Positions 11,471 through 23,255 of a stretch of DNA of 64,000 nucleotides are shown here, piece by piece. Below the pieces are notes generated by a model that saw only the letters and a list, made by a program, of their open reading frames with translations, had not been told where the DNA came from and searched no databases. The stretch comes from Fragilaria crotonensis. Its lineage: Eukaryota > Bacillariophyta > Fragilariophyceae > Fragilariales > Fragilariaceae. How positions within the stretch are numbered: position 1 is the first letter of the stretch; every line of letters starts with the position of its first letter. Position numbers and translations under genes: made by a program. The DNA is taken from positions 1 to 64,000 of the forward strand of contig JAKSYS010000309.1 of assembly GCA_022925895.1 (NCBI GenBank). The letters run 5' to 3'.

Positions 11471-13084
11471 GTCAAGGTTTGATAGCTTGAGTCAGAGTGG
11501 CCTGTCCCAAGAAATCAGCTATCAGTAACTATTCCAATATGCTGCATCTAGTTCGATCAGCAAGAGAAGCAGCAAAGACCCAACCTGTGGCGTCCGTTGA
11601 GGTACAGCTACCTCTACTATTGCTTGCTGGTATTGCTGGTGGACTACCTACTAACAACGATGACACATGAGGAAGCAAAAGAATTGAAGATATACAACTT
11701 TCATGGCCCAGAGAACCCCAGCAGATTTGAGAAAAGGTAGAGTAATCAACAATATAAAATATTGATCGGATTGCTCTTACTAAGCAGCCATGTCAGGTCT
11801 CCTGGAGTTTGATTTGTACTTCAAGTACTAGTTGGATGATAAATGTAAGTCCCATTGTTATATACATGATGTTGATCAGATTGATGCAATTATCAGCATC
11901 AGCGATTGTAAATTATACAATGCAATGAGCGATTTAGCAAGATAGTTATATCAAGTACATGGAAAAGTGAGGATATGGGAAAAAGATGTTTCTGAGGTCA
12001 ACATTTATGCTAACCAGATAGCCTACTTCACAAACATGAATGAATGAATAAATGAACAGTATATGGTTCTTAAAGCCTCAGATTCAGTCAATACAACATT
12101 GCTCCTAAAAGCCTCAGATTCATTCTAACAACCTCCTTTAAGACTGTTGTAAACTGGAATAAAGTGTTCAGGAATTTGAGCAGTTTCTACACCAAACCTA
12201 TCTTTCCAACAATGTAATAGGCATCTGCTTCCACCTTGGCGTGAAGTCTCTCTTGATGTCAAGGTCAGATTGGTGCTTCCTTTGGCTTCAAGTTCCTCGT
12301 AAGACCAAGCACAGAGCGCGTACACAATTCTGTTTTTATTACACTAGCTACTAGATCATGCGCAAAACTCTGGCTAGTACTGACAAAAATGCCCGAAATT
12401 GCCAAAACCCTGTAGGAGATATGTTGCTGGTGAGGTCCTTAAACAATGAGATATTGGTGCATAAAATTTGTTCGGAAACAGTGCTGGCTACTTTACTTGT
12501 CCTCCAACAATGTAACATTGAATGGCAATTGCATACCGAGCGATTGAAGCAAGACATCCCAGAAGATTTTCCCGCTCCATATTTCAGTTGGATACTTACC
12601 AGCAGAAAGGATAGTAGCAAGAATGGAATTCAAGGTGAAATTTCCTTGCACAATAGAGGTACTCCCTTTTTCAAATTAACAATTGTCTACATAGAACAGT
12701 ACTTTGCTTGAGTAACTATGTTAAGTAGCTTACAACTTTGTAGACTGAAACAAATGGAGGCAAACATAATTGGGAGATCCTGGTCGAGCCTTGCTTGTTT
12801 TCACTGCTGAAGATTCTACTACTTTCTCTCACAACCAGTTACAAAAACCCAATAACGAACAACCCAAAAATAAGAGTTCAGGAGGAATCCATGTCCTGCA
12901 ATTGAGTCAATATTTCCATTGTTGCTTCATGTCATCCCAGATCTCTAACTTCCCAATTTTACCTATTTTTCCATTTACAATAACATTAATGTAGTGGAAA
13001 CAAGACTCTTCGAAGATCTCTCTAAGGAGTTAATGGTCACCAGTGTTGAGATAGTCCGACGTCCGGTATATCATGTTCGCGGTA
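11471..13084. other. Gene-poor stretch with possible decayed coding
   Basis: No gene was recognised. Short coding-like pieces occur, for example near 11640-11720 and 12990-13080 on the plus strand and near 12125-12325 on the minus strand, but they are separated by many stops and match no family I know. It may be an old transposon remnant. Confidence 0.3.
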
Positions 13085-13109
13085 TCTCTACAGATTCATG
13101 ATATGCTAC

Positions 13110-13458
13110 TGGTACCTGGTAAACATGCTGTCTCGGAATTTTGTACCCCACGGATTCCTGTACCCTTTGCCAAAAATCGTTGTACATTTTTGACCCACTC
13201 GACTCCAAAAAGCAAGCCCTTTTTAGATGTAAATTCTGGCATTTTGCTGAAATGTCAGGTATTTGAATTCTTCGCGCCGAAACCTATTTTTACATGTATA
13301 ACTTCAATGATTAATTAATAAGTTTAAATCTTCATTTTCAAGTTTTTCACTGGTTTGCGCATGCATTGGTTTTTTTCCTCGGTGACCTGTACCCTTCGGA
13401 CATTTTTGATGTACATTTGTGGGGTACAAAATACCGAGAAATACTGTACCAGGTAGTG
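13110..13458. mobile_element. MITE-like remnant related to the pogo-like element
   Basis: The right end (13393-13449) is nearly the reverse complement of the left terminus of the pogo-like transposon at 50406: both carry tcggacattttNgatgtac and a closely similar block ending in ccgagaaatac. The left end (about 13110-13200) holds a poorer inverted copy (tacctggta, ctcggaattttgtacccc). Arms and spacing suggest a short non-autonomous relative of about 350 bp. It contains no coding capacity. Confidence 0.6.
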
Positions 13459-13499
13459 ATCCGTGAGATGCAGTAATCTGTGAATGACATGATCACACT

Positions 13500-14440
13500 G
13501 CTGCAGCAAGACGCGCAATAGGCATTGGGCATTGGTACTACGGTACACAGTACTACTACTAGATGTATGTTACGTTACAGTAGACCCGAGGACTATCATA
13601 CGTTCGTTGAGGACAGATGGCCAGACGGAACAGACATACTGGTACTGCCCTATTCATGAGACGGGAACACATGCTGATGTCGCGGTGGAATCCCAGAATT
13701 TTCTCAACGCCCAACCTGGATTGCTGAAATGCTCCCGTGTCTCAGTGGGACTACCGTAGACTTGTACCATACGCTGGCGGAATGCCTCTCACATACTCAC
13801 ATGTAATCTGAGATGCGAGCAGCAATTTCATCGGTCATCGGCTTAAACTATCATTAACCACTGTCAATGGTATACTAAAGATTGGATATACTCGGAGTAC
13901 TTAAGATGAAACAAGATATAACGTCTCGAGGATCATGAGACACAGTCATTGTCGAGGCCTCGTTAACAAATGTGTGGTATGAATAATGTTTTGCAACCCT
14001 CTTTATATCATACTACAGTGTAAAACTGACTATTGAGTTTGTATGTTGTATCATCTTTTTTGATTACATTGCTTGATGGCCGACTCACGCTCGTATTAGA
14101 CAAAAGAAGGATCGAGGCTTACGTCAGAAGACCTTCGATTTGTATGGGCAACATTTGCGTTTTTGTCCGTCGTCGAATCCTGGTGTATGGGCAACATTTG
14201 CGTTTTTGTCCGTCGTCGAATCCTGGGGCAATCTAAATACAAGGACTCGGAGGCTCGGAGTGTCTTTTGCGTAAGTCTGATTGCAAAACCCAACGACCCC
14301 GGATCGTGGATGAGGGGAGACAGTCATAGATTTAAATTAAAAAAGACCGACTACCTCCGTTCACCTCGAATCTTGAAATGCGCACCACACTCAAAGTGCA
14401 ACAGCAATGATCTCATAAAAACTCGAATTCTTGCCACATC
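13500..14440. other. Intergenic upstream of the protease
   Basis: No gene was seen. It contains GTAC-rich words near 13540-13570 and a 43-bp tandem duplication at 14141-14226. The promoter of the downstream protease gene presumably lies in the last few hundred bases, but no motif is clear. Confidence 0.5.
14141..14226. repeat. Exact 43-bp tandem duplication
   Basis: Two perfect, adjacent 43-bp copies (14141-14183 and 14184-14226) beginning tgtatgggcaacatttgcg. No target duplication is visible, so this is probably a replication slip about 220 bp upstream of the protease start. Confidence 0.95.
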
Positions 14441-17400
14441 ATGAAGACCTTGTGCTTCGTCTTTTCCTCTTTACTCCTGCAATTCGGCGATGTGGCTGCT
14501 CACCTAGATGAGGTAAGCAACCACAGAACGGATGCTTTGCTGCATCCTTCTACTAACAGCGAACGACAAATGAACTAACGCAATCTAAACGCAATGTATA
14601 CACAACGTATCTCCAGACGGGTTCTCAGCTGCTTCGTCGCGCTCAGACCAAAAAGAACCGCCGTGCTAGCAAACACCCATGCGTAGTTATCTTCTCTGAC
14701 AAAGAGTATATTGACCACCATGTGGAGGAACAGCCTGTGGAATGTGAACTTCAAGCTACCGATGTACTGAACGTCACTAAATATAGCGTGGTGAAAGTGA
14801 AAGGCATGACAACCAAATGGGCTAGAAAGAACGCAGTCGAGAGCGGTGTAACGACTCTCTTTGCTACGAATTCTGTTATTGATGACAATACGAACGAACT
14901 CATCATTCCAACTGGCAATACGATAAAGGTAAGTCGCACAGGACGTCACATGAGGTCAAAGGATCTCCTGCGTGTCGCAACATCAGAAACCAACAACGAC
15001 ACGATGGGCTTACGCTGCTTCTTTTCGTAAACCGCAGCTCGGACGTCGTAGAAAGGGCAGTACTGTTAGCTCATCCGGCAGTTTGGATTCCACTGACTTG
15101 ATCTGGAATCGCAAACTCGCTTCAGTCGTGAAGAGGGTCTTGGTCCTTCGAATCCCAAGCAGCTGACGCAGTAACCACTGCAAGTGAAACGCAGCTTGCA
15201 GACGACGTCTTTGGAGCCGCTGGAGATGTCCTGAACCTCAAATCGCAGTTCAACCAGTGCTCTTATGGAGAGCTACAGTTTGAGCCAACAACATCCAACG
15301 CCCTTGTCGGTACAGACGGGGTATATACCGTCACTCTTCCAACGACAAACGTGATAGGCGCGGCTGATAATCCAATTGCCTGGGCAGCAGTTGACAAAGC
15401 CACGGCAGAACTTGGTACTCTCACCAATTTCGCGGACCATGTGATGGTATGCATGCCTCCAGGAACGAGCGGTGGATGGATTGCGTATGCCTATATCAAC
15501 CATTGGCTGTCTGTCTTCAACAACGAATGGTGTGGATACCCTTCAGGATTACTGCACGAGTTTGGTGAGTGTTGTTTTCTGTAAATTCAATCTGCTGGTC
15601 TCTTATGCGACTTACCTCAATTTGCAATATCAGGCCACAACTTGAACTTGGCTCACTCCTCAGAGGGAGCGACTGAGTATGGCGATCAGTCTGGGTTGAT
15701 GGTGAGTACCTGAAGTTTCATGCACAAACCCCTTTGTTCAATTAGGCGATTTCCACCTGCCCGTCGCGTCTTGGCCGCTTTTGATCTCACTCACTTTGCG
15801 TTTGTCCAGGGATACTCATACTCAAACGACGATGGTCCAATCATGTGTTTCAACGGTCCCAAAACATGGCAACTCGGTTGGTTCAGTGCCTATCACGTTG
15901 ACCTCGCGGTTGCAACCGGGATCAGCTGGACTGGCAACTTGGTTGGATTTGCGCAAAAGGCCAACGCAGCCCTAACTGACAAGATGATTATCCGCATTCA
16001 GAGCAGCTCTACGGATACGTATGTCAGTTTTAATCGCAGGATTGGGATTAACTCTGGAACTCAGGAGGGTGCCGATCAAGTTCTAGTTGTCACTCGGGCG
16101 CCCGGCACAGGTTATGCATTGTCGTATCTTCAAGCAAAGCTGAGTGCCAGTGGAATCTACACTGTACCAAATTTCAACGGTTCCACAAACATGCTGCGTA
16201 TCATTGTGAACTCGATAGTGACAAGCACAACCCCTTCCAGAGCAAACGTTTCCATTGATCTTATCCCTCAAACGGCAGCCCCGACCAATGCGCCTACGAA
16301 TGCACCAACACGGGCACCCACCCAATCTCCCACACAGGTGCCAACGCAATCGCCGACTCAAGTGCCAACTCAATCTCCAACGCGTGTGCCGACTCAATCC
16401 CCGACAGGAGCGCCGACCGGAGCGCCGACCGGAGCACCCACGCAATCTCCCACATATGTGCCGACGAAGTCACCCACCGATGCTCCTACTGGCGCACCGA
16501 CTGCAGCGCCGACTCCTGTTCCGCCAACTGATGCTCCAACAGACGCACCGACTCAGTCGCCCACCGACGCTCCTACAGGAGCACCGACTGAAGCGCCGAC
16601 TCCTGTTCCGCCAACTGAAGCTCCAACAGATGCACCAACTCAGTCACCTACCGATGCTCCTACAGGAGCACCGACTGAAGCGCCGACTCCTGTTCCGCCA
16701 ACTGAAGCTCCAACAGACGCACCAACTCAGTCACCCACCGACGCTCCTACAGGAGCACCGGCTGAAGCGCCGACTCCTGTTCCGCCATCTGAAGCTCCAA
16801 CAGAAGCACCGACTCAGTCGCCCACCGACGCTCCTACAGGAGCACCGACTGAAGCACCGACTGGAGCACCGACTGAAGCTCCAACAGATGCACCGACTCA
16901 GTCACCTACCGACGCTCCAACAGATGCACCGACTCAGTCGCCTACCGACGCTCCTACAGGAGCGCCGACGTCTCCTCCACCAACGGAAGCTCCAACGCAA
17001 GCGCCGACCGGAGGCCCCACGGCGCCACCCACTCAAGCACCTACCCGAGCTCCGACCGGAGCACCTACCCGAGCACCGACTGGAGCACCGACTGGAGCAC
17101 CGACTGGAGCACCGACCGGAGCACCGACCAGAGCACCGACTGGAGCACCGACCAGAGCACCGACCAGAGCACCGACCGGAGCACCGACCGGAGCACCGAC
17201 CGGAGCACCGACGGGAACACCGACTGGAACACCGACTGGAGCACCGACTGGAACACCGACCGGAACGCCGACTCAATTGCCGACAGGAGCACCTACTCAA
17301 ACTCCCACACGCTCGCCCACTTTGACGCCAACGGCATCTCCTACTTTCCCACCTACTCGTTCGCCGACAACGGCACCAACGTCGACACCCACCACTAGAG

Positions 17401-17635
17401 CTCCTACTGTACAACTCGTGCGCCGACATCCAGACCAACTACTCGATCTCCTACAACTCGTGCGCCGACATCTAAACCAACTACTCGAGCTCCAACAACT
17501 CGTGCACCGACATCTAAACCAACTACGCGCGCTCCCACGTTGAGACCCACCACTCGTGCACCGACATCGAGACCAACCACTCGTGCACCGACATCGAGAC
17601 CGACCACTCGTAGACCAACAGGAAAGCCTGTGTAG
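14441..17635 (+). CDS. M11 (gametolysin-type) metalloprotease with PT-rich stalk
   Basis: A secreted zinc endopeptidase, probably acting on cell-wall or extracellular glycoproteins. I place five exons: 14441-14512, 14560-14928, 14987-15564, 15634-15701 and 15810-17635. Exon 1 encodes a signal peptide (MKTLCFVFSSLLLQFGDVAA). The zinc motif HEFGHNLNLAHS is split by intron 3 and followed by GYSYSNDDGPIMCFN, the usual M11 downstream block. From about 16260 the protein is a stalk of APT-type repeats, likely O-glycosylated and wall-associated. As written it has two frame breaks: one extra C in CCC at 15154-15156, which displaces the downstream frame, and one near 17405 inside the repeat. Both could be sequencing errors; otherwise it is a pseudogene. 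The family is certain; the exon 1-2 junction (47-bp intron) is the weakest call. Confidence 0.85.
16470..16817 (+). repeat. 87-bp higher-order coding repeat
   Basis: Four successive 87-bp units (starts 16470, 16557, 16644, 16731), each encoding a 29-residue block that starts SPTDAPTGAPT and ends DAPTQ or similar. Degenerate units follow to about 16975, then pure GAPT/RAPT 12-bp repeats to about 17280. It is an expanding array within the protease stalk. Confidence 0.9.
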
Positions 17636-19264
17636 TTGGATGCCATGAAAGTGTTCAAGGGAGTAGTTGGACGTTCCGTTTGGATCGGACAGAACCATCA
17701 AGGACGTATTTAGCCATGATGGACTTGCACTTCACTCAGCGCCGGGGTCTTATAGTATGGGCTCAAATATCGGTAGAAAGTATAAAGAGTAGGATATTTT
17801 GGCAAAGGAGTAGTTCTGAGCGGTTAAACCTTGTGTGAAATTGACCGACGCGGAAGCACTCGACGACAACTTTCACTCAACGTCGCTAACAAAACGTTCT
17901 TACTACCTTCACAAGAGTAAATATTAACAGGCGATATCAGACCCGTACCTGAAGCCGGGTGTAGTCTCCAACCTTCGTTCGACTTCACTCTACAATTAGA
18001 CCTACCTACTACCACGATTTCACTTCAGTGCAGCCCCTGCTTAATTGATATGATACATAGCAAATTTTTTTCGACGTGAATTGCAAGCTAAAATATACAA
18101 TACCATACTGACCAATGGAGTACTTGTCAATATTATGTTTTTGCAGCGGGGTGTGCTGGAGCCTAAAGCATTCCCGAACAAAGGCGGTCGCATCATCACC
18201 CCTAATTGCGTTCCTATTGCACAGAACCTTGGATAAATGGTTCACTTATGCATCCGGTGATACACAGGTATCTCCCATCCTTTTTCCGCTCGAAAATGCC
18301 AATAAGTTAGTTGAACCGTACGAGGTATGGTCGCTCCATTAAAGCGTGGGTAAGGCATTCCGGATGATTACGACGTACTCCAGTATTACGTGACAAACCA
18401 ACTGCCCAGTGGGAGTTTGACAGTGAAAGGTGATCCGAGGATCTGGAGGACTTGGCGACAACGTTTTGATTCAAGAGATTTGGTGAACAGTGGTTTGCAT
18501 TAATGGAGTGTCAGTAATGAGTACCTTCATCGCAAGGATAGTCTCGATCTTGCGGAGGGCGGCAGCTGACGCCGCTGGTGCTTCAAAATTGCATGCTTTT
18601 TATGATCGGAGGAGTCACTTGCATGCCGAAGCGCAAGCATTCTTCAACCTGAAATCTTTACCCACATTGTCACACATGCAAGCCTCTTGAGGAATGCTGA
18701 TCAACATTAGGTATGTGTTATGGATAGTTAAACGAAAAACCCGGCAGCAAGAATATCGGGGGAACACCACAAGCTTATATGTATCTCACATATCATATGT
18801 ACCACGAATTCAAACAAGATACAAGTATAGTGATGCTCAGCAGGCGTATGATATGTTGGAGGAGATGGGACGCTGCATGTTCGGATGTAGTACCGGTAGA
18901 CTACCATGACCATGTCATTTCTTTCGATGGAGTCCATACTGGTAGGCGGGGACTCCAGTACCAGGTACTTGTACGGAGTTTGGAATATGGTAAAAAAAGA
19001 GGTTTTATTTCGTAGAATATGCGATAAGGAGGAAGCATGGGCACTCGCATAGTCAGAGTGTCAGATGTACTTGTAGTAGTAGTACAATTTAGTACGTCAG
19101 GACTCAGGAGTACCGGAAACCGGAATGCTCGTGCAGCATTCCATGTCATTAGTAGAATGCCAGCTTCGAACATGTTCTAGAGCTTGTCATACGGAGAGCT
19201 CGGAACATGCATACTGTGCAGGGGCATAAGTGGATGCCCCGATTAGGAAGGAATAATGTCTTAA
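17636..19264. other. Intergenic, no supported gene
   Basis: Only short, mutually overlapping open frames were seen. One at 18490-18690 (66 codons, plus strand) has no recognisable features. GTAC-type words recur near 18950-18985 and 19065-19115. Confidence 0.4.
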
Positions 19265-20263
19265 ATGCCTCGGAAAGACGACTCCGGACGTCGGAGTCAA
19301 GGTGATAACATCGACAATTGTAAAAGAAATTCGGCATTTAGGATATTGATAGAATACTTCGTGTCGCCATGTCTACTCGTCACCGTGTGGCTTCTGTTCG
19401 CAGCCCACGCTTGGACATCAAAGGCGCAACAGGTTTTCAAAACGAATATCAGTAATGACCTCATTCATAATTTCACTTGTTCGTGAGAGTATTGCGACAT
19501 CATACATTCGGAGTGAACAAACTCATCATTCTTTTAGAAGTCGGATCACATGTCATCAATGAACTACCAAAGTCGAATCGACCAAGCTCGTCAACAGCTC
19601 AAAACTGTGCGTAATGAACGTGACGAAGCAAAGGCTTGTCACGCGGCGATGAGGGAGGCCTATATTCGTTCGATTGGCGTGTTACGATCCAAAATTACCA
19701 AGTTGCTGAAGCGTGGATGTGATGTTGGCTGTTATACCCGAGCCATTCAAGATGTCTCCAACTGTGGCGATCCTACAGCTTTTATGCCACAACAATATGT
19801 TCAAAAACAAGCGTGGATGTTGCAATCGCTCCACAAAACGGACATGTACAATCACCAAATCAAAGTGATTGAGTCACACTCGAACACGACAGTCAATCAC
19901 ATGATGGTGGAAGCCTCTGTGATTGAGAAGGAACAAAAAGTGTTGGAGTATGATTTGATGATGCGAGTTGGGGAATACTTGAATGACAAATTAACCATGG
20001 AAATGGCGTATCACAGTCGGCTGCGGGATCTGAAAAGCAAGATTCGTGAGCTTCAGCAGCGTGTCATCCAAGAAGAAAGTGAAAATGGGAAACACAGTGA
20101 TGATTCCGTCGGGACATCTAAAAAAGAAAGTCACAAGTACAGTGATGATTCAGTCGGGACTTCTGAAACATTCAACGACTCCTGGTCCATTTCTTATCTA
20201 CAGAGTGAATATCCGCTCACCAATCCATTGAGTTCATTCTCCAGAATGTTGGCACTTCATTGA
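19265..20263 (+). CDS. Secreted or membrane-anchored coiled-coil protein
   Basis: Not a family I recognise. Two exons fit: 19265-19432 and 19538-20263, joined in phase 0 across a 105-bp intron (donor gttttc, acceptor cttttag), giving 297 aa. Residues about 33-49 are hydrophobic (CLLVTVWLLFAAHA), so a signal peptide or membrane anchor with a possible cut after AHA. The main body is helical and charged, with likely coiled coils around QARQQLKTVRNERDEAKA and RLRDLKSKIRELQQRV. Near the C-terminus the segment HSDDSVGTSKKES is followed by the near-copy KYSDDSVGTSETF. If splicing is wrong, exon 2 alone still gives a 237-aa protein from the ATG at 19550. Confidence 0.6.
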
Positions 20264-20908
20264 GGGGGCGACCAGAATGCATACGTTCATATCTAAATGA
20301 ACAATTTCTTTAACTTCACTGTTGCATGTACTTGTCGCTTTTTCTAGCCACACGTGTATAGTTACGACATCCTGCCAACCGGAGTGGTCAGAAAGATTTC
20401 CGGATGAAACCTACTCGTTTGTTTTATTAGGTTGAGATATGATGTCACATCGTAGATGCCTCCCTACTGAACATCTCGACAAGACACCAGCGGCACGTGT
20501 CATGTGATGCTTACGAATGACAGCATAGGAGGCTACTAATTTACATCCCTGTGGACAGGTGTGCTACCGTCCTGTCTGTTCAAATACAAAACTCCCCCGT
20601 TCTTTGCATGGCGCTTAGGAAGGAAAAACAAAGCGTACATGCCCCATCCGTGATGGCATTCCACCAATACGCCACGGCACTAATTTGGAACTTCCAATCG
20701 CTCAAAATCAGCAGGAAACTGGTCAGGGTTGGACACTGCAGATTCCAGCCACTCAATCACACCATTGCTCAAGAGGTGATCGTGAAGATCCAACGACTCA
20801 CCAGGCGCTGCGACTGTACAAACACACATTTCGTGAGATGCGTAAAGTAGGGAGTTGCCAAGCACGTGTCACTGTTGGTGTGATTTTCCACCAACAACGG
20901 GTAACATT
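20264..20908. other. Intergenic between convergent genes
   Basis: Holds the 3' ends of the coiled-coil gene (plus) and the lipase-like gene (minus). No additional gene is supported. Confidence 0.5.
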
Positions 20909-21859
20909 TCATTCGTACGTACTTGCAATGGAAAGATCATCAATGCCTGCCAATCCCAACTGAGGACTGCCGACCGTGCGAAAGAATGCTTGATATGCAT
21001 ACTCTTGATCGGGTGTCGTCCATACTTGCGTATCACGTCTCCACAACAAGTGTCCCGCATGATAATAATTAGTAAAGGGTCCACGTATGACAGGATCTTG
21101 CCGGTTGACGATGCGCCAAACATTGAGATTGCGAATGGATTCGAGAAAAATCTTGAATCCGAGATTGCCACACCTGGGTTGTCCAAATGTTTGCACATAT
21201 GTGGCTATTGTTGGATGGTGAAATGCAAAGTAGGTTCCGAACAGTAATGCACGAGCCCCTCCGACCGCGTGTCCGATAAAATATACAGTTTGCTGATTGG
21301 ATGATGCTTTGGGGGACAGCCCTTGTTTCAGAAGCGGCAAGAGAATGGATCGAATTTCATCGTAAGACGATTGTAAGATGCGATTGAAACCCCCATGGAC
21401 AAGAACAGCAAGATTGTTGAGACCCCCGGTTTCGTTTCTGTGAACGACATGGTGAAGAAATTCACCCCCCACCGGTCCAAGTGGAACTTGGACATTGTCA
21501 CCCTGAAGTTCTGATCTGCTTCCCCCAAAGGCGACAATCAGCTTTGTGTCGGACATTCCAATCCAGAATTCATCATTATGAAAGTGAACTTCGTAATTCG
21601 GCAAATGATGAGGTTGTGACTGCGATTCTGACGGAGAAGAATCAAGATTGAGGTGAAGTCCATACAGTGAATCGCAAAGAATTGCAAACTCTAAAGCATC
21701 GGAAGGTTTGCAAAAGTTATCTCGAATATTGGGCACTGTATTATCCCTTGAAGACGACAACAACAAGTCCCTTGATGAAGGTGTCGATAGTGTTGTTGGA
21801 GTCACTGACGACAAGAGAATCAACATGGGCGCAACGCGACGCCTTCGACGCTGCCTCAT
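20909..21859 (-). CDS. Class-3 lipase-like protein lacking nucleophile Ser
   Basis: A single-exon, 316-aa protein of the fungal-type lipase fold (Lipase_3). The N-terminus is basic then hydrophobic (RRRRRVAPMLILLSS), suggesting secretion. Family landmarks in order: VAFGGSR near 109-115 (oxyanion strand), IGHAVGG at 195-201 (the usual G-H-S-x-G elbow), TFGQPRCGN near 224-232, NRQDPV with Asp255, and YYHAGHLLW with His267 or His270. The elbow residue is Ala198 (codon GCG at 21266-21268) instead of Ser; a single-base change from TCG would do this. The fold, acid and histidine remain, so it is a candidate pseudoenzyme, perhaps a binding protein, unless the base is a sequencing error. Its convergent neighbour is the coiled-coil gene. 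Confidence 0.8.
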   Translation of the reverse strand: MRQRRRRRVAPMLILLSSVTPTTLSTPSSRDLLLSSSRDNTVPNIRDNFCKPSDALEFAILCDSLYGLHLNLDSSPSESQSQPHHLPNYEVHFHNDEFWIGMSDTKLIVAFGGSRSELQGDNVQVPLGPVGGEFLHHVVHRNETGGLNNLAVLVHGGFNRILQSSYDEIRSILLPLLKQGLSPKASSNQQTVYFIGHAVGGARALLFGTYFAFHHPTIATYVQTFGQPRCGNLGFKIFLESIRNLNVWRIVNRQDPVIRGPFTNYYHAGHLLWRRDTQVWTTPDQEYAYQAFFRTVGSPQLGLAGIDDLSIASTYE

Positions 21860-23255
21860 CGTTTTTGTCGTCGTTCTTTAACTTTGGATTTCCCGGTACT
21901 GTACTACTACTGTATGTTCGCATGGCGCATGGCGCACGAAAAAATGATGATGTGCTTCCAGTGCTTCAGTTTACAAAAAAATATGGTTTTGTCAAAATCC
22001 GATGATTTCTACAGTATCAGACACGATGACACGAAGGTTTGTTATCCGGGTTGGGACGCCTTGCAGGTGAGCGTACCTGGAGGTCATCCGTCCATCCAAC
22101 AAACAACAAACCATTCATTGCATATTGCATGCCCCCATCAGTCAACCTTCTGCTCAAGTGATTGATCAATAGGTATCATGGGTGATACTAATTACTGTGT
22201 TACTCCAGTACTGGAGTAGTTTGCAGCGTGGTTTGTTTATCAGGAAGATGGTCACACTGCCTCCAGCATCCAGGTGACAAAGCGAATGACAATCTTTTTA
22301 ATATTACTACATCAGTGGAAGTCGATGTTGGAACTAGTACAACTACTAGCTACTATTATTAAAGTAGTCAGACTCTGACCAAGCCTGTCATGGCATGGAG
22401 TCGTGCTGGTGCTGTGAATTGGTGCACAATACCATGACTGTGCCTTCAATAAAGGGTTCTCCTTAAAAAACTTCCAGGTGGCTTGAGTCGTCCTCGTTCT
22501 TGCGGAAGGGTGTTGAATGTACCTTTTGCATTTTGTGGAATGATGATGTAGCTAGGGTGCCAAGAAGTTGAATTCATCAATTGCAGAAAGACAAGAATTC
22601 TTTTGTAACCAAAAATATCTGGATGAGCCGGGAACATGACTAAGCTTCTAACATGGTGAACAAGAAAGTTGGAAACCTGGACGGGAAAGCTCCTCTTGAA
22701 TAATAGCTTTCTTTTGTTGATAAATATATTCTTGGTGTGTAGTATGCATTAAAAAGAATATGTATGGATGAAACTTGGCTCTTGGTCAAAGAACCTCATT
22801 TGCCAATGCCCATGCGCGGGAGGCTGGGTTAATACCATTGAGCACATACCAGCAGGTATAACCAGCTAGAGAAAACTTTGATGATGATGCTAGAAATAAC
22901 ACTCCTTTGATGTTATCCGCCTCTTCTTTAAAATGTTGTGATCACGTTATGATCCCAATGAGTTGTACGGTTGTGCGTGCTTCCTTGTTCAATGGGTGAC
23001 TCGGCTGGAGAGGTCTCCCACTCATAAATATTGTTAAATGATGTCATGATGACGAAATGGTTGTGCCGTGGTACTATCGTCAGCCATATTCATACTCTGT
23101 GCTGGATTTTACTCGGAGTAGTACTGGTATTGCGTACTGGTACCTTCGGCACTCCAAGCGTGCCTATGTTAGTACATGTAGATTTCCTGCTATTGACTGT
23201 ACACTGTACGGTACTTGGAGCACTTTCAATTCTCCGAGTTAATAAATAAAGGGTG
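21860..23255. other. Intergenic with a CRE-like direct repeat
   Basis: No gene is supported. A 25-bp direct repeat with two mismatches lies at 23036-23060 and 23258-23282 (the second copy just inside the next ORF) and contains tgatgtca and gatgacga, which resemble bZIP/CRE half sites. GTAC words cluster near 22200 and 23110-23225. Confidence 0.4.

Noticed and set aside
16255-17438. Long alternative frames (Arg/Leu/His-rich plus strand; Cys/Arg/Ser-rich minus strand) over the protease stalk
   Set aside because: Shadow frames created by the 12-bp repeat periodicity; composition is unnatural and the PT frame is the one continuous with the catalytic domain.
22446-22637. 63-codon minus-strand frame
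   Set aside because: No family similarity, short, in AT-rich intergenic sequence.
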